A stretch of 64,000 nucleotides of DNA from Apteryx mantelli. Its lineage: Eukaryota > Chordata > Aves > Apterygiformes > Apterygidae. Of the stretch, positions 1 to 12,532 are shown piece after piece. Made by a program: the position numbers and the translations under genes. The number at the start of each line of letters is the position of its first letter. Positions within the stretch are counted from its first letter, which is position 1. Under the pieces are notes generated by a model. It ran no database searches and had not been told where the DNA came from. It saw only the letters and a list, made by a program, of their open reading frames with translations. The DNA lies in contig NC_090020.1 of the NCBI RefSeq assembly GCF_036417845.1, positions 44,562,425 through 44,626,424 of the forward strand. Direction: 5' to 3'.

Positions 1-173
1 TGTTAATCTGGTAGTCTCTTTCTTGGTATATTGATACACTGCCATGTTTTTGTGACACTGTGATGTTTATTGCACCTCCATTTTTAAAGTAGATGGGAAT
101 TTAGAGGTTTTCAGAGTTCTTCTGTTAAGATAATAAGTACCTTCAAATTAGATAATCTTGCCTCATTTCTCAG
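1..173 (+). other. MCC: MCC intron, 3' end of an upstream intron
   Basis: This is the tail of the intron before the first MCC exon in the window. It ends in a T/C-rich stretch and a CAG acceptor at 171-173. The rest of the gene lies to the left of the window. Confidence 0.8.
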
Positions 174-271
174 GAATGCAGCGATGGCACCTCAACACCG
201 TTAACATTAGCTGAGCTGAGACCGTACAGTGAGAGTGAACTGACTGCCGAACTGACAAACGCTCTCAGGAG
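174..271 (+). CDS. MCC: MCC coding exon (third from last)
   Basis: 98 nt lie between a CAG acceptor and a GTAAGC donor. The exon reads ECSDGTSTPLTLAELRPYSE and continues to TAELTNALR, ending in phase 2 (AG of an Arg codon). Confidence 0.95.
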
Positions 272-3200
272 GTAAGCAATTCCCTTTACTGGAGGCATGA
301 CTTGTTCTGTAGGTCTCGGGCGAGATTTAGTTCTGAGCCTTAACTTGTACCCCGGAATGATTTTAAGAATTATCACAGATTTTTCCTTTGAGAAGGAAAA
401 GGATCGAAGTTTGTTTTTCTAACCTTCCCCTTCCTTCTGCTATTGTTATTCAGTAGCTAAAGTCCTTCCATGGTGCTCATCTCCAGTGTCATAAAGCTTT
501 TCTCAAATCCTTGATCCTTAAGAAACCTTTGAAATGTTGGGAATTATTGTTCCAAATTTAGGCAGGAGGAATATGAGGACAAAACCAGCAACATGGCTTT
601 CTTGAGGGCATGCAGAAAGCCGATAGCAGAGACGGGATTTGAACTCTGATCTTTGTTTAAGAAGGTTGGTTGTAGATTAGAACTTGCATGGGAATTACAG
701 TGATTTTGGTGAGTCAGAGACTGCATTCACTTCCCTGCGTATGTAAGCAGAGCCATGGCTCGATTACAAAGGAACACTGTTGTGTGAAACATTAGCTTTC
801 TGACAAGAGAAAAAATTGATGTCTTGACAAACTGTTTTTATCAACAGCCAGGTTTTAAGGCAAAGCTTTCAGTACGGTTGTACATTAACTAGGTGTTTGT
901 GCAGCAGTTTTCACTGCACCAGATACGCGGTAGCATTCATGACAAAGACACTGTTTCAGTAGTCATTTCAATGCATATTCCGCTTTTTGTAAGACATAAC
1001 CATCTAATGTCTAACCTAGTTATTGTATTTTGAACCTATCTAAAATGCTGCTAAGGATTTTGGCTGGAAAGAGTGTGTTTTGCTTTTCTGGCCTTTGAGC
1101 CCTCTGTAATGGTGAAATGTCCTCTCCAACAGCTGTTGCGTTTCAGTCTTGAAGCACTTTTTGCACAGGTGCAGCCCGTAGTGTGCCTAGGGACACTTAA
1201 GCCTAAAAGGCATTATGTAAAAATGCGAGATCGTTACGGCTGCAAAATCAATACAGCTTATACCATTTGCTTAATAGTCTGGCAGTTGCTGAATATTTAG
1301 TTTGCCTGATGCAGGAAACAAAAATTCTGTGGTTAAAAAAATCAAAACTGTCATTTGTGTGTGGGTGGATAAAACCCAACAACAAAGTAATTTAAATAAA
1401 CACTGCACAGAGCCATTGGCTTCCCCCACGCCCCCCCCAGGCTCCAGTCCTGGTGTGAGCAGCTCCGCTGGCATTTTCTATCTTCATTCACGCTGTAGCT
1501 TTTTCCTGTTGTTCTTATTTGCCTCTGGTTTCAAGAAGATGCCAGCGACCTTAGTTAGCAGAGACTTGAGTAAAGTCATGAAATGTGGTTTGCTGACTAC
1601 ACAGAGAAAAACTTTGCTTTATCTACTATGCCTTAAGTTGATTAGCATGGATTTCCAGCTAGGGGCCTAGCAAGTACAGTTTGTCAGGCAGAAATGGGAA
1701 AGAAAAATAATCAGATTAAACTGTACATAAATTTTGGAGTGAAGGCTCTCTGTGTAATGGAAATATGACTGTACTAAATGTGACTGCTGCTGCCAGCAGG
1801 GCCCAAGAACGGTTTCTGTGAGCTGTGTGAACAAGGCGTTTTTCTCTCCACTCGGTGTGCCAGCCAAGTCAGGCTGAATGCTTAGTTTCTTTACCCTGAA
1901 GTCTTCTGTCTGAAAACCAGTAGAAAGTTTGTCTAACGCTTGGGGAAACCATGCTGGGACCTGGTTAGCAACAGCTATGCTAAAAAATACCAGCAGTTCT
2001 TAATTGTGGTCCTGGTGTAAACGGACTCTCAGATATCTTAGTGAGATTTATATTATCACAGATTCACAAAAAGGAGTTTTAAAAATAATTGAGGTATATT
2101 TTACCCTGTGCAAGTGCTACAACACAGAACGGTCGGGAGTAACTGTGGCATCTTTAGGAACAAAGTGGATTTAACTCCCTGTACTTAGCAAATGCCAATT
2201 CCTCAACGCTGTTTCCACTTGTGTGGAAAGAGGAGTACCGGCACCCTGCATAATCCAGGAGGTCCTGGAGGCTTCCCCAGCACCCTCCTTCCCCACCAAA
2301 GGACTGGGGCCAGTATTTAAAATATAACATAATTTTTCCAGTTACTGTTTTTGTGGGGAGTCGGGGGGGGAGGTGTGAAACTAGTGAGTGCTTCCACACT
2401 GAATCTGAAACCTAGGGGCAGTATTTAAACATACACGCTTGGGAGTATTTCATTGCTGGTTCTAATTAGTGCACACATCCAGCCATTGGGCCTGTCTGTT
2501 GTAACTCCAGGCAGTAGATCCTGGTGCAGGGAACAGCAGTTGCTAGGACAGGGGGCTCAGACTTGACACCTCCCCAAAACCCAGTTGCTTTTGAATCTTT
2601 CCCCCAGAGTGTGATTTCCATCAGCAGCCCTGCTTGCTGCCCCTCTCCCCGTGCTGCCTTCCCAAAGGCAGAAGCCCTGGCAGCTCCCCCCTCGCCGCTT
2701 TGCCGCTCTTTCCTTCTGTTGCTGCAGGGCTGTCACATCTTTCTCAGTTAATTGAAACAGAGTGAAACCCAAATAAAACTGCAGGAGGCATTTATGGCCT
2801 GGGTTTTGGCATGGTTTGGAAGCATTCGTGTGTTCGTGGTCTGCAAATGGCTTTGCAGCAGAACGGTCTCGTCTGCCAAGGTTGCCTGTCTTCCCCCTGC
2901 AGACACAGATTTTCTCTTAGGCCTGGAGTCCACGTCTTGGAGCTCCCTGAGGTGTCACTGGTAGTGCCCGCGAGGGGAAATCCAAAGGAGGGGGAATTCA
3001 GCAATTCTTCATTTACTGTTTCATTACGTATTTCTAGCACTCAGGGTATCCCATAGCTGTGTTCAGCATCAAAACCAATCTTCAGGGTTTTCCACAGAAA
3101 CTGCTCTTCTTTTCCATGGCCATCCATGTGTTAATTAACAGCAATATAAGTTATCTGCAAGTTGCACGTTGTAAAAGTTGTGTCTAGATTACCAAGTTTC

Positions 3201-6200
3201 CAGTGTTGCAGACTGGGACTATGGATTTGGGGACACATTCTGTTCCAGGCAAGTGCGAATATTTTCTGCCAAAGATTCTTCAGCAATTTTTTCCCCTCCC
3301 TCCTTTCTAACAGGCTGCTGGAATGTTTCAATGGATATGAAGCCTCTAAACTTCATTTTCTTGAGTCTGACACATTCATAAATGAGTTTTTTGGCAGGAA
3401 ATACTTTATTCTTGGGAGAGTAAAAATGCATTCCCAGCAGCCTGATGGCCTGGCGCTGACGTCCTTGTGGGCTGTGCCAGAGGCTAGTTTTATGAGAGAG
3501 GATCTGGTTTGAATCTCCAAAAACCAGGAGTGTTACGCAGTCTCTGAGAGGAACCTTAAAATGACATGTTCTCTGCTGGCAAGTTCTGCTCTGCTGCTGC
3601 AGGGGAAAGGAGAACTGTAGATTACTTATTTAAGTTTCTGACTTAATAGGCACATATCAGGTTATAAATGCATTAGATAGGGCAGGGAGGAGGAAATAAG
3701 AAAACTTTCTGGAGGGAGCACTCTTGTTTTCGCAGGTGACACAGAGAGTCTCTCGCCCATCTCAGTTCTTTCAGTCTGTGCAAAATGGCCAAGCTGGCCA
3801 GGGCGAAGCTTCTCCCTCTCCCCAGGCTTGGCAGAAATGTTCTGATCATTGAGGTCCTCCCACAGTCTCTCATTGTATTTCCACTTGCTGATAGCTTTTG
3901 TGTCTGCACAGAGCTGTATTTTATTTATGTATTTAAAGAATCCTTTGCAACCATTAGAATATTTGGGCAGGAAGGACTGTGACAATAGCAGGTATAGGTC
4001 ATGGCGGACACAGCGCTTCATATCTAGACTGGTCAGATCTCAGTTGGGTCATTTTTGGCACTAAATGATGATCTCTAATTGCTGTGCAGGGTTATATGAG
4101 CTAAGAGAATTTTGTCAGTTAGCTGTGTTTCAGTATCTACCTTGCAAAAGGGTGACTTTCCGTCTGGCATCACAGCAGAGAAGCTATACATTTACCATGC
4201 CTGATGACTTTTGAACCAAAAGAAAACTTGACAGTGATGCTACCAATGGGGAAGTAGCCATGTAGATAGAAAAGGGTAGTAATCAGTAGGACTGGCAGTT
4301 ATCTTCTCTAAACAAAAATGTCCTGGGTATTATATTTTGCACAAAGCTATTGTGCTGCCTCTCCAGAAGTGGAAACTCCATTATCTTTCTAGTAGCGCAC
4401 AGAAAAGTTGTCATACTGCAATAGCTTCTGTATTGAGGCACAGTAATGCTCTTTGTAGTCCCAGGCCCTTATGCCTGCCCCAGGACCACAATCTGTGTCG
4501 TGTCAACCTTCTTGGTTTGGGAGAACAACTGTTTCAACAGAAAGCTGTGCTAAGGCATGGCAGCAACTCTTTCTGGGCACAAAGCCAGTTGGAGGAGTAT
4601 CAGGCCACTTTTTTATTTCAAACTTCTGCAGACTTCAAGGGTGTTGACATCTTAGTTTAACTTGGTTTTCAAGGCCCCCCTATTTTTGTGATAACAGGAT
4701 CCAGGAGTAGGTAGAAGCATCTCTGAAATCCAGCCCCATCATGATCATCAACAGGGCTAGCTCTTGGAAATGAACACAGGAAGGCCTAAAGTCCGTCATA
4801 TGATAATGTTTCAGACTTAAAATGTCTATTAGGAAGTGAATCAGTAAAATTCTCTTTCTGTTTGGCCAAAACAGAGGATGAACATACAGCAACTAAAGTG
4901 GGGGGGAACAATGGTATTTAGGAGCAACAGGTAAGTTTGTCTAATGCCTTGTCTGCTGCTTTTTGTCAGAGTTGCGTTATGTTTGCCTGTTTCTGTCCTA
5001 TCACTATCATATCCATTAAACAGGGAGATGTGGAGCTCTGAAGTGTTTGCAGGCCTCACACTGGCACGGACCGCAGCCACAGCAGATTTCGGGGATCTGG
5101 GTTTTTTCATGACTGTGCAGCCTCCTGCTGTGGTTTCCCTTGGCCGCCTGAGGGGCTCAGGAGACGTGGGGTGTTTGTGGAAATTCCCGAGGAGCAGCTT
5201 CCCTGCGAGAAGGGAATGACTCATGGTGATACAAGGGACAGACTCCTCAGATGCCTTGGGTAGCTATTTTTTCTACATGCTTCCCAAATAACTGTCATTT
5301 TTCTTTTCCTCTATTTTTGACATGGAATAAGTAGTTCTCCTTACCACTGGGTGGTTATCTGAATTGCTGCACTGCTGTGCACTTTGACGTGGTTGTCACA
5401 GGGAGCTCCAAATAGCTCCAGGTCTGGAAAACTTCCAGGTCGGACTGGCAAAGCTGGACGGGAGCTTTGAGCACTGAGAGCGGCAGGCACTTGGCTGCTT
5501 TCCTCCAGGCCTGTCCTCCCTTTCTGCTCCCAGCCTGGGGTTTCCATGACCGCTGCTGGCCTGTCACCCTGCTGCCGAGGTAACACGTGTGTGTGATACC
5601 CACCAATTTCAGAGACCAGCTCCAAGCTTCTGACAATCAGGTAAAGAGTAATAAAACATTGTACACCAGCAAAGCGTGTTTTAAAGCATTCACCGTCTTC
5701 TGAAGAGGTTAATTTTAAGACTCTTTTGGCATTTGCGTAGTGTTGTTCTGTTGTTCCTTAGAAAATTTGTTATGTATTAGGTGTTTTCCTCAGTGGGCCA
5801 ACCCAGAGCAGTGAGGCAAGCGTGCTCTTGAATTGGCTTGGGGATTCTGCATGCAAGTCTGACTTAAGATGTTAGTTTAAACTGCTGATGAAAAGAGGAT
5901 TAATCTGCATTTGTTTTAAATGTCCAGCTGTGATCTCCTGAGAGAAGAGGAGTGGAACGCCTAGAAAAAACTGTGTGTCATCCTATTTAGCTGGAAGTGG
6001 AGGAGAGCTAAGTGAAGCAGGGTGCCGTATTTTTGACAACAGAAGGATATGGGGAGAGGGCCTGGGAGCAGAGTGGTGCGTGCCTCTCCCTCAAAGTGGC
6101 TTCGCAGCTTGGGGCCATGCAGGAGATGCTCCCCTCCTCCCCCAGTGCCGCGAGTGGGGGCTGGCCAGCCCCCGCTGTGCTCATGCTCGGGGGCAGCCTG

Positions 6201-9200
6201 GGTGCATGCACAACCATGGGGCCTCCAGCCCCTGGGCCGGCTGCTGCGACGTGGCCTTGTGTATGGGCCGCCGTGAGCTGAAGCTAGTGGTGCCCTTCTG
6301 GCGGGGGTGCCGGCCTGTGATGGGCTCTGCTGCTGGCAGGCAGCGCTTCCTGGTGGGGAAGAGAGGATGTTCCTGGGCACGGCACGATGGAGGGTAGTCA
6401 GGCCCCAAAGGCCCCCAACTCCCTAGGCCCTGCTGTAGAAACCTCTCTCACCTCCTGATTCGGAGAGACCTTGTTATTCCTCTTTTGCTGCAGGTTTGGC
6501 AGGAGCTGTGGGTGCTCTTGACCGCAGGCAGACAGTGCGGAGGGGTGATGGCTCATGCTTGTTCACCAGGCGAAGAGTTGGCTGGGCACAGGTGAAGGCG
6601 GGGGCAGAGCAACAAGCTGCCTGCGAGCCAGGGGAGAGCAGCTTCCTGTCTGCAACGTGGGGGAATTCTAGATAAAGTGAGCAAGGGCAGGAAGATCTGC
6701 CTGGGAAGAATTTTGGCATATAAAACCTGAACGTGGCTAGAAAAACCCAGAAGGAAAAGAACGCAGAATTCTGTCTTTGTTACCAGCATATCAGATGTTT
6801 CACTGAACCTACTGTTTTTTAGTGGATGTGAGTGTAAGCTGTAGGGCTCTGATTACACCTGTTCTGGGCTTTTCCTTGGGAACAGTGCAGTTGGGGATTT
6901 CCCCAGCTGACTTCTCAAGTGCCCTGCAGCAGGGAGCCCTTGTAGCGCAAGTGAACCATACTCTCTGATCATGAGCTTGCTCCCTGTTACTTGGGTTATG
7001 CACTCGTTTTCTCTGAGTGCATGAGGTGCCACTGTTGTGTTTTCCGCAACTCCAGCAGCCAGTCAAAAGAGGAACTGTTGAAAGCAAAAACTGTGCTGAC
7101 TTCTGCAGTCCAAATGACTGAATTTGGGGATCCTAGAAATCATGTTCTTCTGGAAATGTTTGCCTCTCCCTCTCTTTTTCCCATCAAAGTGCAGACAAAA
7201 GTGCTTTCTCAGGATCCCTATTTGTCTGTGTCGCAGCCCAGGGGCACGGTAGCAGTGTGGATTTGGCACATGAGCTTCTGTGCTAGCTCGTTCCCTGGAC
7301 TCTGGAAGATTGCCTGGCAGGGGGAGGCCGTGCCGCAGCCGCAGAGCTATTCCTATCAGGACGATGTTCGTATGGGCGCATGACATGCAGTTGCAGCCCG
7401 GGTTGGCAGTTCTGAGACGCTCTCATTCTGGAAAGATACTGCATTATGAATAGGACTATCATTTTTAAATGTTCCGTTTTATTAAGTCTGGGCTTGCTGA
7501 TTCTTCATTGCCTGCTGATTTGTAAGAGCAATGAGGAAAGTGAAGCGGTGCTGGGGGCTCCATAAAGTCACCTAACCCTGTAATGCAGGCAGGGGGTACA
7601 AAGTGCACCACGAGATTCATTATCACTCCCATACATTGCCAAACTGAAGGATCAGTATTGGAAGGACACAAGGAGGATTCTCTCTGCCCAAACGGAGCTA
7701 ATTAGAGGTAGAAATGGAAGTGAAAACAGTCAGCATTAGCAGGCATGGGATTTTATGAAGGGATGGAGCTTTTGCTGACTGCCCAGCAAGGTGCAGCTCT
7801 GAGGTCTCTGATCTGCTGCTAAAATAGAAGATGCAGCACTGTGGGAGAAAACCTTAGTTTTCATGTAATGGTCATTAAGCAAGTGTTTGCATCTCCATTT
7901 CCCAGACTAAAACAAGGTATTTACTGTCCCTTTGCTGTTGCTGATACAGGGTCCATATGCCTGGATGAAATGCCTCTTGAAGTGAGGACATATAGATAGA
8001 TGTGTTTTTAGGCAGGAGTTGTAAGTCCGGAAGCGTTAGATTGCTATGTATTGTTTTTGCAATATTTGGGGAGGTTTATGTAGAGCTCCAGCACATGCTC
8101 TCAACCCGCTGCATTGCTTTCCGTGAGAGTAAGGTAAGAGCAGGCAGCTGTGCTCTTTTCACTGACTTCTTGACATCAAGACAAGGCAACAGAACTGTCT
8201 GGATCTTGCCGCTACAAATTGGGGAATACATATGCTTTACAGGTATAATGTACCTTTGAGGCCCCTAGCTCTGAGGCGTTACCCCTTTGTCCAAAACCTG
8301 TTTAGCTAGATGGCTCAGAACTGGCATGTGGAAGCTGTTTAACTAGCTTGGGGCAGCCAGCAGTGCGCTGGTCCTGCTTCTTTGGCAAGCAGCAAGACAA
8401 AGATATTACAGGCCAGATGTGAAGAAATATTGTAGATATTTCAGTTGAGTTGAGAGTGAACATTACTGTTTGAGAGGATTGTTTGCAGAAACAGAAACAA
8501 AAGGTGATGCAATTGTCTTATTGAATAGCACTCAGCAGCCAAATCTTTATCATGCGGGAAAATTTCCTCCAAGTCTTTGTTGTTTCTTTCCTGGTGCCTT
8601 GTCCACTAGGTTTTTGTTACAGCTGGGGTGTTATGAACTTCAGCTAAAATAAACTGTGGCTCCCACAGGACAGTGCATAGTGTTTTCAGGCCAATACCTT
8701 TTCTTGTACTTAATGTTAAATCAGCCTATGACTTTTAGTTTTCTTCTTCATTCCCCCTCCCCCCAAAACTACAAATGTTTGTTCTGGCCGAGCTGCAGTT
8801 CCTGCTGGGTGGCAGGGGAGGGTGCTGGGCTGCTGGGCCTCCTCCAGAGCCCCTGCTGCACAGGTCTTTGGGGCGGGCAAACACCACATTTATGCTGCTC
8901 GGTTCTGTTCTTACACGGCTCTTACCAGTGGTGTCACGCATACAGTAGATAATAGGTCTGACTTCTGCTGGGTCTGATCTGTTCTCATTTGACCTTATTT
9001 TGCAAGTAGAAACTCCTGGGTTTTTTAGTTTGTTTTCTTTGCAGAACACAAATTTCAACTATAGACTGTTCTAAGTCCTTCTATTAGCTAAAACAGGGTA
9101 TGAGAAATAAAATTTATATTTGGAGTAGAAGATGGTGAGCTCTTAAAGGAAAAAAAAAAGTAACTCGAAAGTTAGTTACTTTAATGAAAGAATGCATTAA

Positions 9201-12200
9201 GAACACTGAGGATCCTTTATCAACAAGGGCTCTCTTATGTCCTTTTTAGTTTGTCTAGTAAAAAAGTGTTGGCAGTGCGCTGGGATAAATTGCTAGCTTG
9301 GAATATTTCCCTGATTTATTTTGTCAAAGCCCTTCTGCTGCTGAAGATGGGCACAGTGAAATGTGCCACAGGGGCTGCCTGTGTCTCTGGCTATAAAATG
9401 CTGCCGTTGCCAGGCCGGCCTTGGAACTGCAAGGCAGGGCAGCGGCGGCTTCGGAGTACGGTGTTAGCATGGTCTGAGTGGAACTTCGGCAGGTTTCACA
9501 AACTCTGGGGCAGTAAACTGGTGTCAGGCTCTGCAAATTCTAGAGAAAGTCTTTTGCTGTCTCAGCGTAGCTTGAGTTTGGAGAAGTGCTTTTCTCTAGT
9601 TTTCAATGATCACCTATAAAATGAAGTACGCTGACAAATCGGGGTGTTCATTTTGGTTTGGGTTGGTCTTTTTGCCCAGCTGGCAGCCTTGCAAATGCAG
9701 CCTTGGCTTGGAAAACTGTACGGAGCATTTTTCTTCTGGAGCATCCATTCGAGCAGTGAGGGTCTGCAAGCCAGATCATGCCTCAGTAATGGCTTTTTCC
9801 GCAGCTGCTGTTTTTGAAGTGAGCATCATCAGCGCAGAGCCCTCGTGTTGGGATTTTCCATCTCCGATGAGTGTCCGTTCCCAAGGGGCTCAGTGAGCTT
9901 GTGTGGGTGCTAGTGGTAGCCTTACCACTGAGATGAAATCCAATTTACTCTCTCAGCAACACTGACTTGTGCCAGGAAAACAGAAGGAAAAGCCTATCAC
10001 AGCAAGGTGGTTCTAAGCAGCAAAGCACAGACGTGTGGCTCCATACATGCAAAGCTCCCAAATGTAAGGCTCGGCCTTACGAAATGTGACTTTGTTCCCC
10101 TTTTTTTCAAATCTCATAGTTTTGTCTCTGTGCTGCCCATGCCGTGAGGGTGAGTCACAGAGAAAGGCTCCTTGCTGTCCGCTCCAGAGCCCCTGGGCGC
10201 GAGCCGGGGCGGCCCGTCTGGGTGTGGGAGAGGCGCCAGCCCGGCGGCTGGGAGCTTCCCGGGGGGCTGCCCAGCTGGGCGCTGCCGCGCGGCAGGGGCC
10301 CAGGGCTGGGCCTCGCCGTCACGGACCCGCAGGCCACCCGCTTGCTCGCCTGGGCCGGGAGGTGCCTTTTAAAGATAGCTTAAACCCCAAGTGTTAATGC
10401 TCATTCCTCCCCAGAGCTTCTGCGCTGTTTTTTTTTTTCTTTGTCTCACAGATCACGAGGTACCTCACTTCCATTTCAGCACTCTTCATGCAATTTTTTG
10501 TTGGTTACCTCACTACTGTGGGTTATAGGAAGGAAAAAAAGAAGAGTATTTCATATAAGACAATTCCTGTGCGCTCATTTCTTCTGTATTTCTTGTGCTT
10601 GCCATTTATGTCTGTACTCCCTTCTCTTGTTGTTCTTAACCTTTTTTATGTCCTGCTGCCAAGTGCATTGGACTCACTGGCTCCTAATAAAAACTAGGGA
10701 GCTACAATCAGACTGTGGTATAAATTATTTAGGTAAATTTGAGGCAGTAACTGAAACTGATGGAATTTCTCTGGATTCTGGTAATTCATAAATAAATTTG
10801 ATTAACTTTAATAGTAATCCTAGTGTGCTATTTTTAATTAAATTTTTTGTATGATTACCATTGTTTCATTTTTCTTCATAGTTTTCTTTACTATCTCATT
10901 CAAGATACAGGTGGTGGCAGATGCCAGGCATTACATCTTCACAATTATTTGTTAGTGTGATTCAGTACATACAAGACCATGATCCATCAGAGAAGGGGTT
11001 TTTTTGTTTTGTTTTTTTTTGTTTTTTTTACCTTTTCTGCCTACTGCAGCTCTGATCCTATATTCCAAAATGGTGACTTTTATAAAATCAATCTTTGGAA
11101 GAGTTGAACATAAGAACTAAAATCTTGTATCAAAGTAAATAAAAGAAAGAAAACTCTGTATTATCCAAGTAGTATTAAGGAAAATATTTTCAACCTGCCA
11201 ATCTACCACAGGGAAACAACTTGTTGGCTGCCATGCATGCTCTTGCAAGTTTGAGTGTGATTTCTGTTTTGAAAATGATTTTCTCACTCCTTTTCTCCTG
11301 ATCCAGGGAGAAGAAACTGAAGGCTAGAGTGCAAGAGTTAGTGAGTGCTTTGGAGAGGCTCACAAAGAGCAGTGAAATCAGGCATCAGCAGTCTGCAGAA
11401 TTTGTTAATGACCTTAAAAGGGCAAACAGGTAAAGGATCTACTAGCAAATGGCTGCAACATTGATTGTTTTGCGGTGCTCTGGTAATGCACTGTAATCCC
11501 CTCCCTAGCTTAATAAGCAGCTTCTGGACCCTTGTCTTCACATTCATTGACTCCTGAAGGTTATAGTTAGACATGGGAGAGGGTATAAACCTCCCATGTA
11601 GGATACTGAAAACTACATAACTAAGAATAGAGTGGGGGAAGTAAGTTAATCTTAATTGAGTTGTTGTTATTAAATGTTTATTAAAAATATAAATTTCTCC
11701 ATCTAGTCAGATTTATGCATTGCAGTTATTTTGTTTAAAACTGCTTCCTTTCCTTCGGCTCCAGCCTCCTTATTAACAAACTGGCTTCTATAAACCCTGT
11801 GTTATTGCTCACTGAGGTACAGCCGATACTGTAAGCTCTCAGTAGGCTTGTATTGGCAGTAACTTTGGATGGACTGAGAATATTATGGACTGTAGCTCCC
11901 CCTCCTGCAAAGAGCCTATAGCTCACAATGTAATTTTCACTAATTGTGTTTATGGGAGAGAAAGAAACACTAGTTTGCTTAATGGTGGGTTTTGTAAGCA
12001 GATACTGGCTGTGAGGGAATCTTTTTGTAAAACATTAGCTGATTGATGTTGTAGCGTACTGATTCCCAGATAGTGCTCTCCAAAGTCATCATAAGCAACC
12101 CGCTAGCTGGTTCTTTAAACCATGTTTAAAAAAGTGTTTTCAGTAACCCGTTTACTGGTAAAGGTGCATGCTTGCCCAAAAGAAATAGATTAGCACTGAT

Positions 12201-12532
12201 ATGAATTTGGAAGCGAGTTTTAAAATACAGTTAAATTTTAGGAAGAGGATCAGCACCCAAATTTTGGAGTGCCCTCATGGCTTTTTTTTGGTAACGTTTG
12301 CTGTGAGCAAACTTTGTTGAATGGTCTTGTATTGTCTTGTATTTCTAACAGTAACTTGGTAGCCGCTTATGAAAAAGCAAAGAAAAAGCATCAAAACAAG
12401 CTGAAGAAACTGGAGTCACAAATGATGGCCATGGTGGAGAGACATGAAACACAAGTAAGGATGCTCAAACAAAGAATAGCGTTGCTAGAAGAGGAGAACT
12501 CTAGACCGCACACCAATGAAACTTCTCTTTGA
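174..12532 (+). CDS. MCC: MCC, last three coding exons (3' partial gene)
   Basis: MCC (mutated in colorectal cancers) is a cytoplasmic and membrane-associated coiled-coil scaffold linked to cell polarity, migration and beta-catenin signalling. Three exons, 174-271, 11307-11429 and 12352-12532, join in frame to 133 residues plus a stop, the C-terminal part of a protein of about 829 residues in human. Visible parts are a short linker beginning ECSDGTSTPLTLAELRPYSE, then a long charged, heptad-like coiled coil rich in K, E, Q and L (from about EKKLKARVQEL to RIALLEEENS), then the terminus ETSL, a class I PDZ ligand. In the family this end binds PDZ proteins such as SCRIB, and the penultimate Ser is a reported phosphorylation site. 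Both junctions are phase 2 with GT-AG sites. The rest of the gene lies left of the window. MCC is convergent with DCP2. Near identity to the mammalian protein makes the call secure. Confidence 0.97.
272..11306 (+). other. MCC: MCC intron (11.0 kb)
   Basis: The intron has a GTAAGC donor and a CCAG acceptor. No exon or RNA gene was recognised in it; open frames on both strands lack family resemblance and codon bias. It holds a moderately GC-rich stretch at about 6040-6420, an isolated CpG cluster at 10165-10375, and AP-1-like heptamers (TGACTCA at 5217-5223, TGAGTCA at 10151-10157). There are also simple A/T runs, for example T-rich sequence at 11000-11030. Confidence 0.75.
10165..10375. promoter_or_regulatory. 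isolated CpG-dense cluster inside an MCC intron
   Basis: About 200 bp carries roughly twenty CpG dinucleotides inside an otherwise CpG-poor intron. An AP-1-like TGAGTCA lies at its left edge (10151-10157). It could be an alternative promoter or enhancer CpG island, or a GC-rich insertion. No splice-compatible exon was identified. Confidence 0.3.
11307..11429 (+). CDS. MCC: MCC coding exon (second from last)
   Basis: 123 nt lie between acceptor CCAG and donor GTAAAG, phase 2 to phase 2. It encodes the coiled-coil segment REKKLKARVQELVSALERLT and continues to FVNDLKRAN. Confidence 0.96.
11430..12351 (+). other. MCC: MCC last intron
   Basis: A 922-bp GT-AG intron (GTAAAG donor, AACAG acceptor). 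Nothing else was recognised inside. Confidence 0.85.
12352..12532 (+). CDS. MCC: MCC terminal coding exon
   Basis: One base completes the junction Ser, then 59 residues and TGA at 12530-12532. The exon encodes NLVAAYEKAKKKHQNKLKKL and continues to the terminus ENSRPHTNETSL. ETSL is the PDZ-binding motif. Confidence 0.97.

Noticed and set aside
5341-6408. Cluster of 70-140-codon frames in the MCC intron
   Set aside because: Frames overlap on both strands, with no family resemblance and no splice signals consistent with an exon; a mildly GC-rich stretch explains them.
10086-10397. 103-codon frame over the intronic CpG cluster
   Set aside because: Parallel open frames exist on both strands and the composition is Pro/Gly/Arg/Ala-rich; kept only as a CpG cluster, not a gene.
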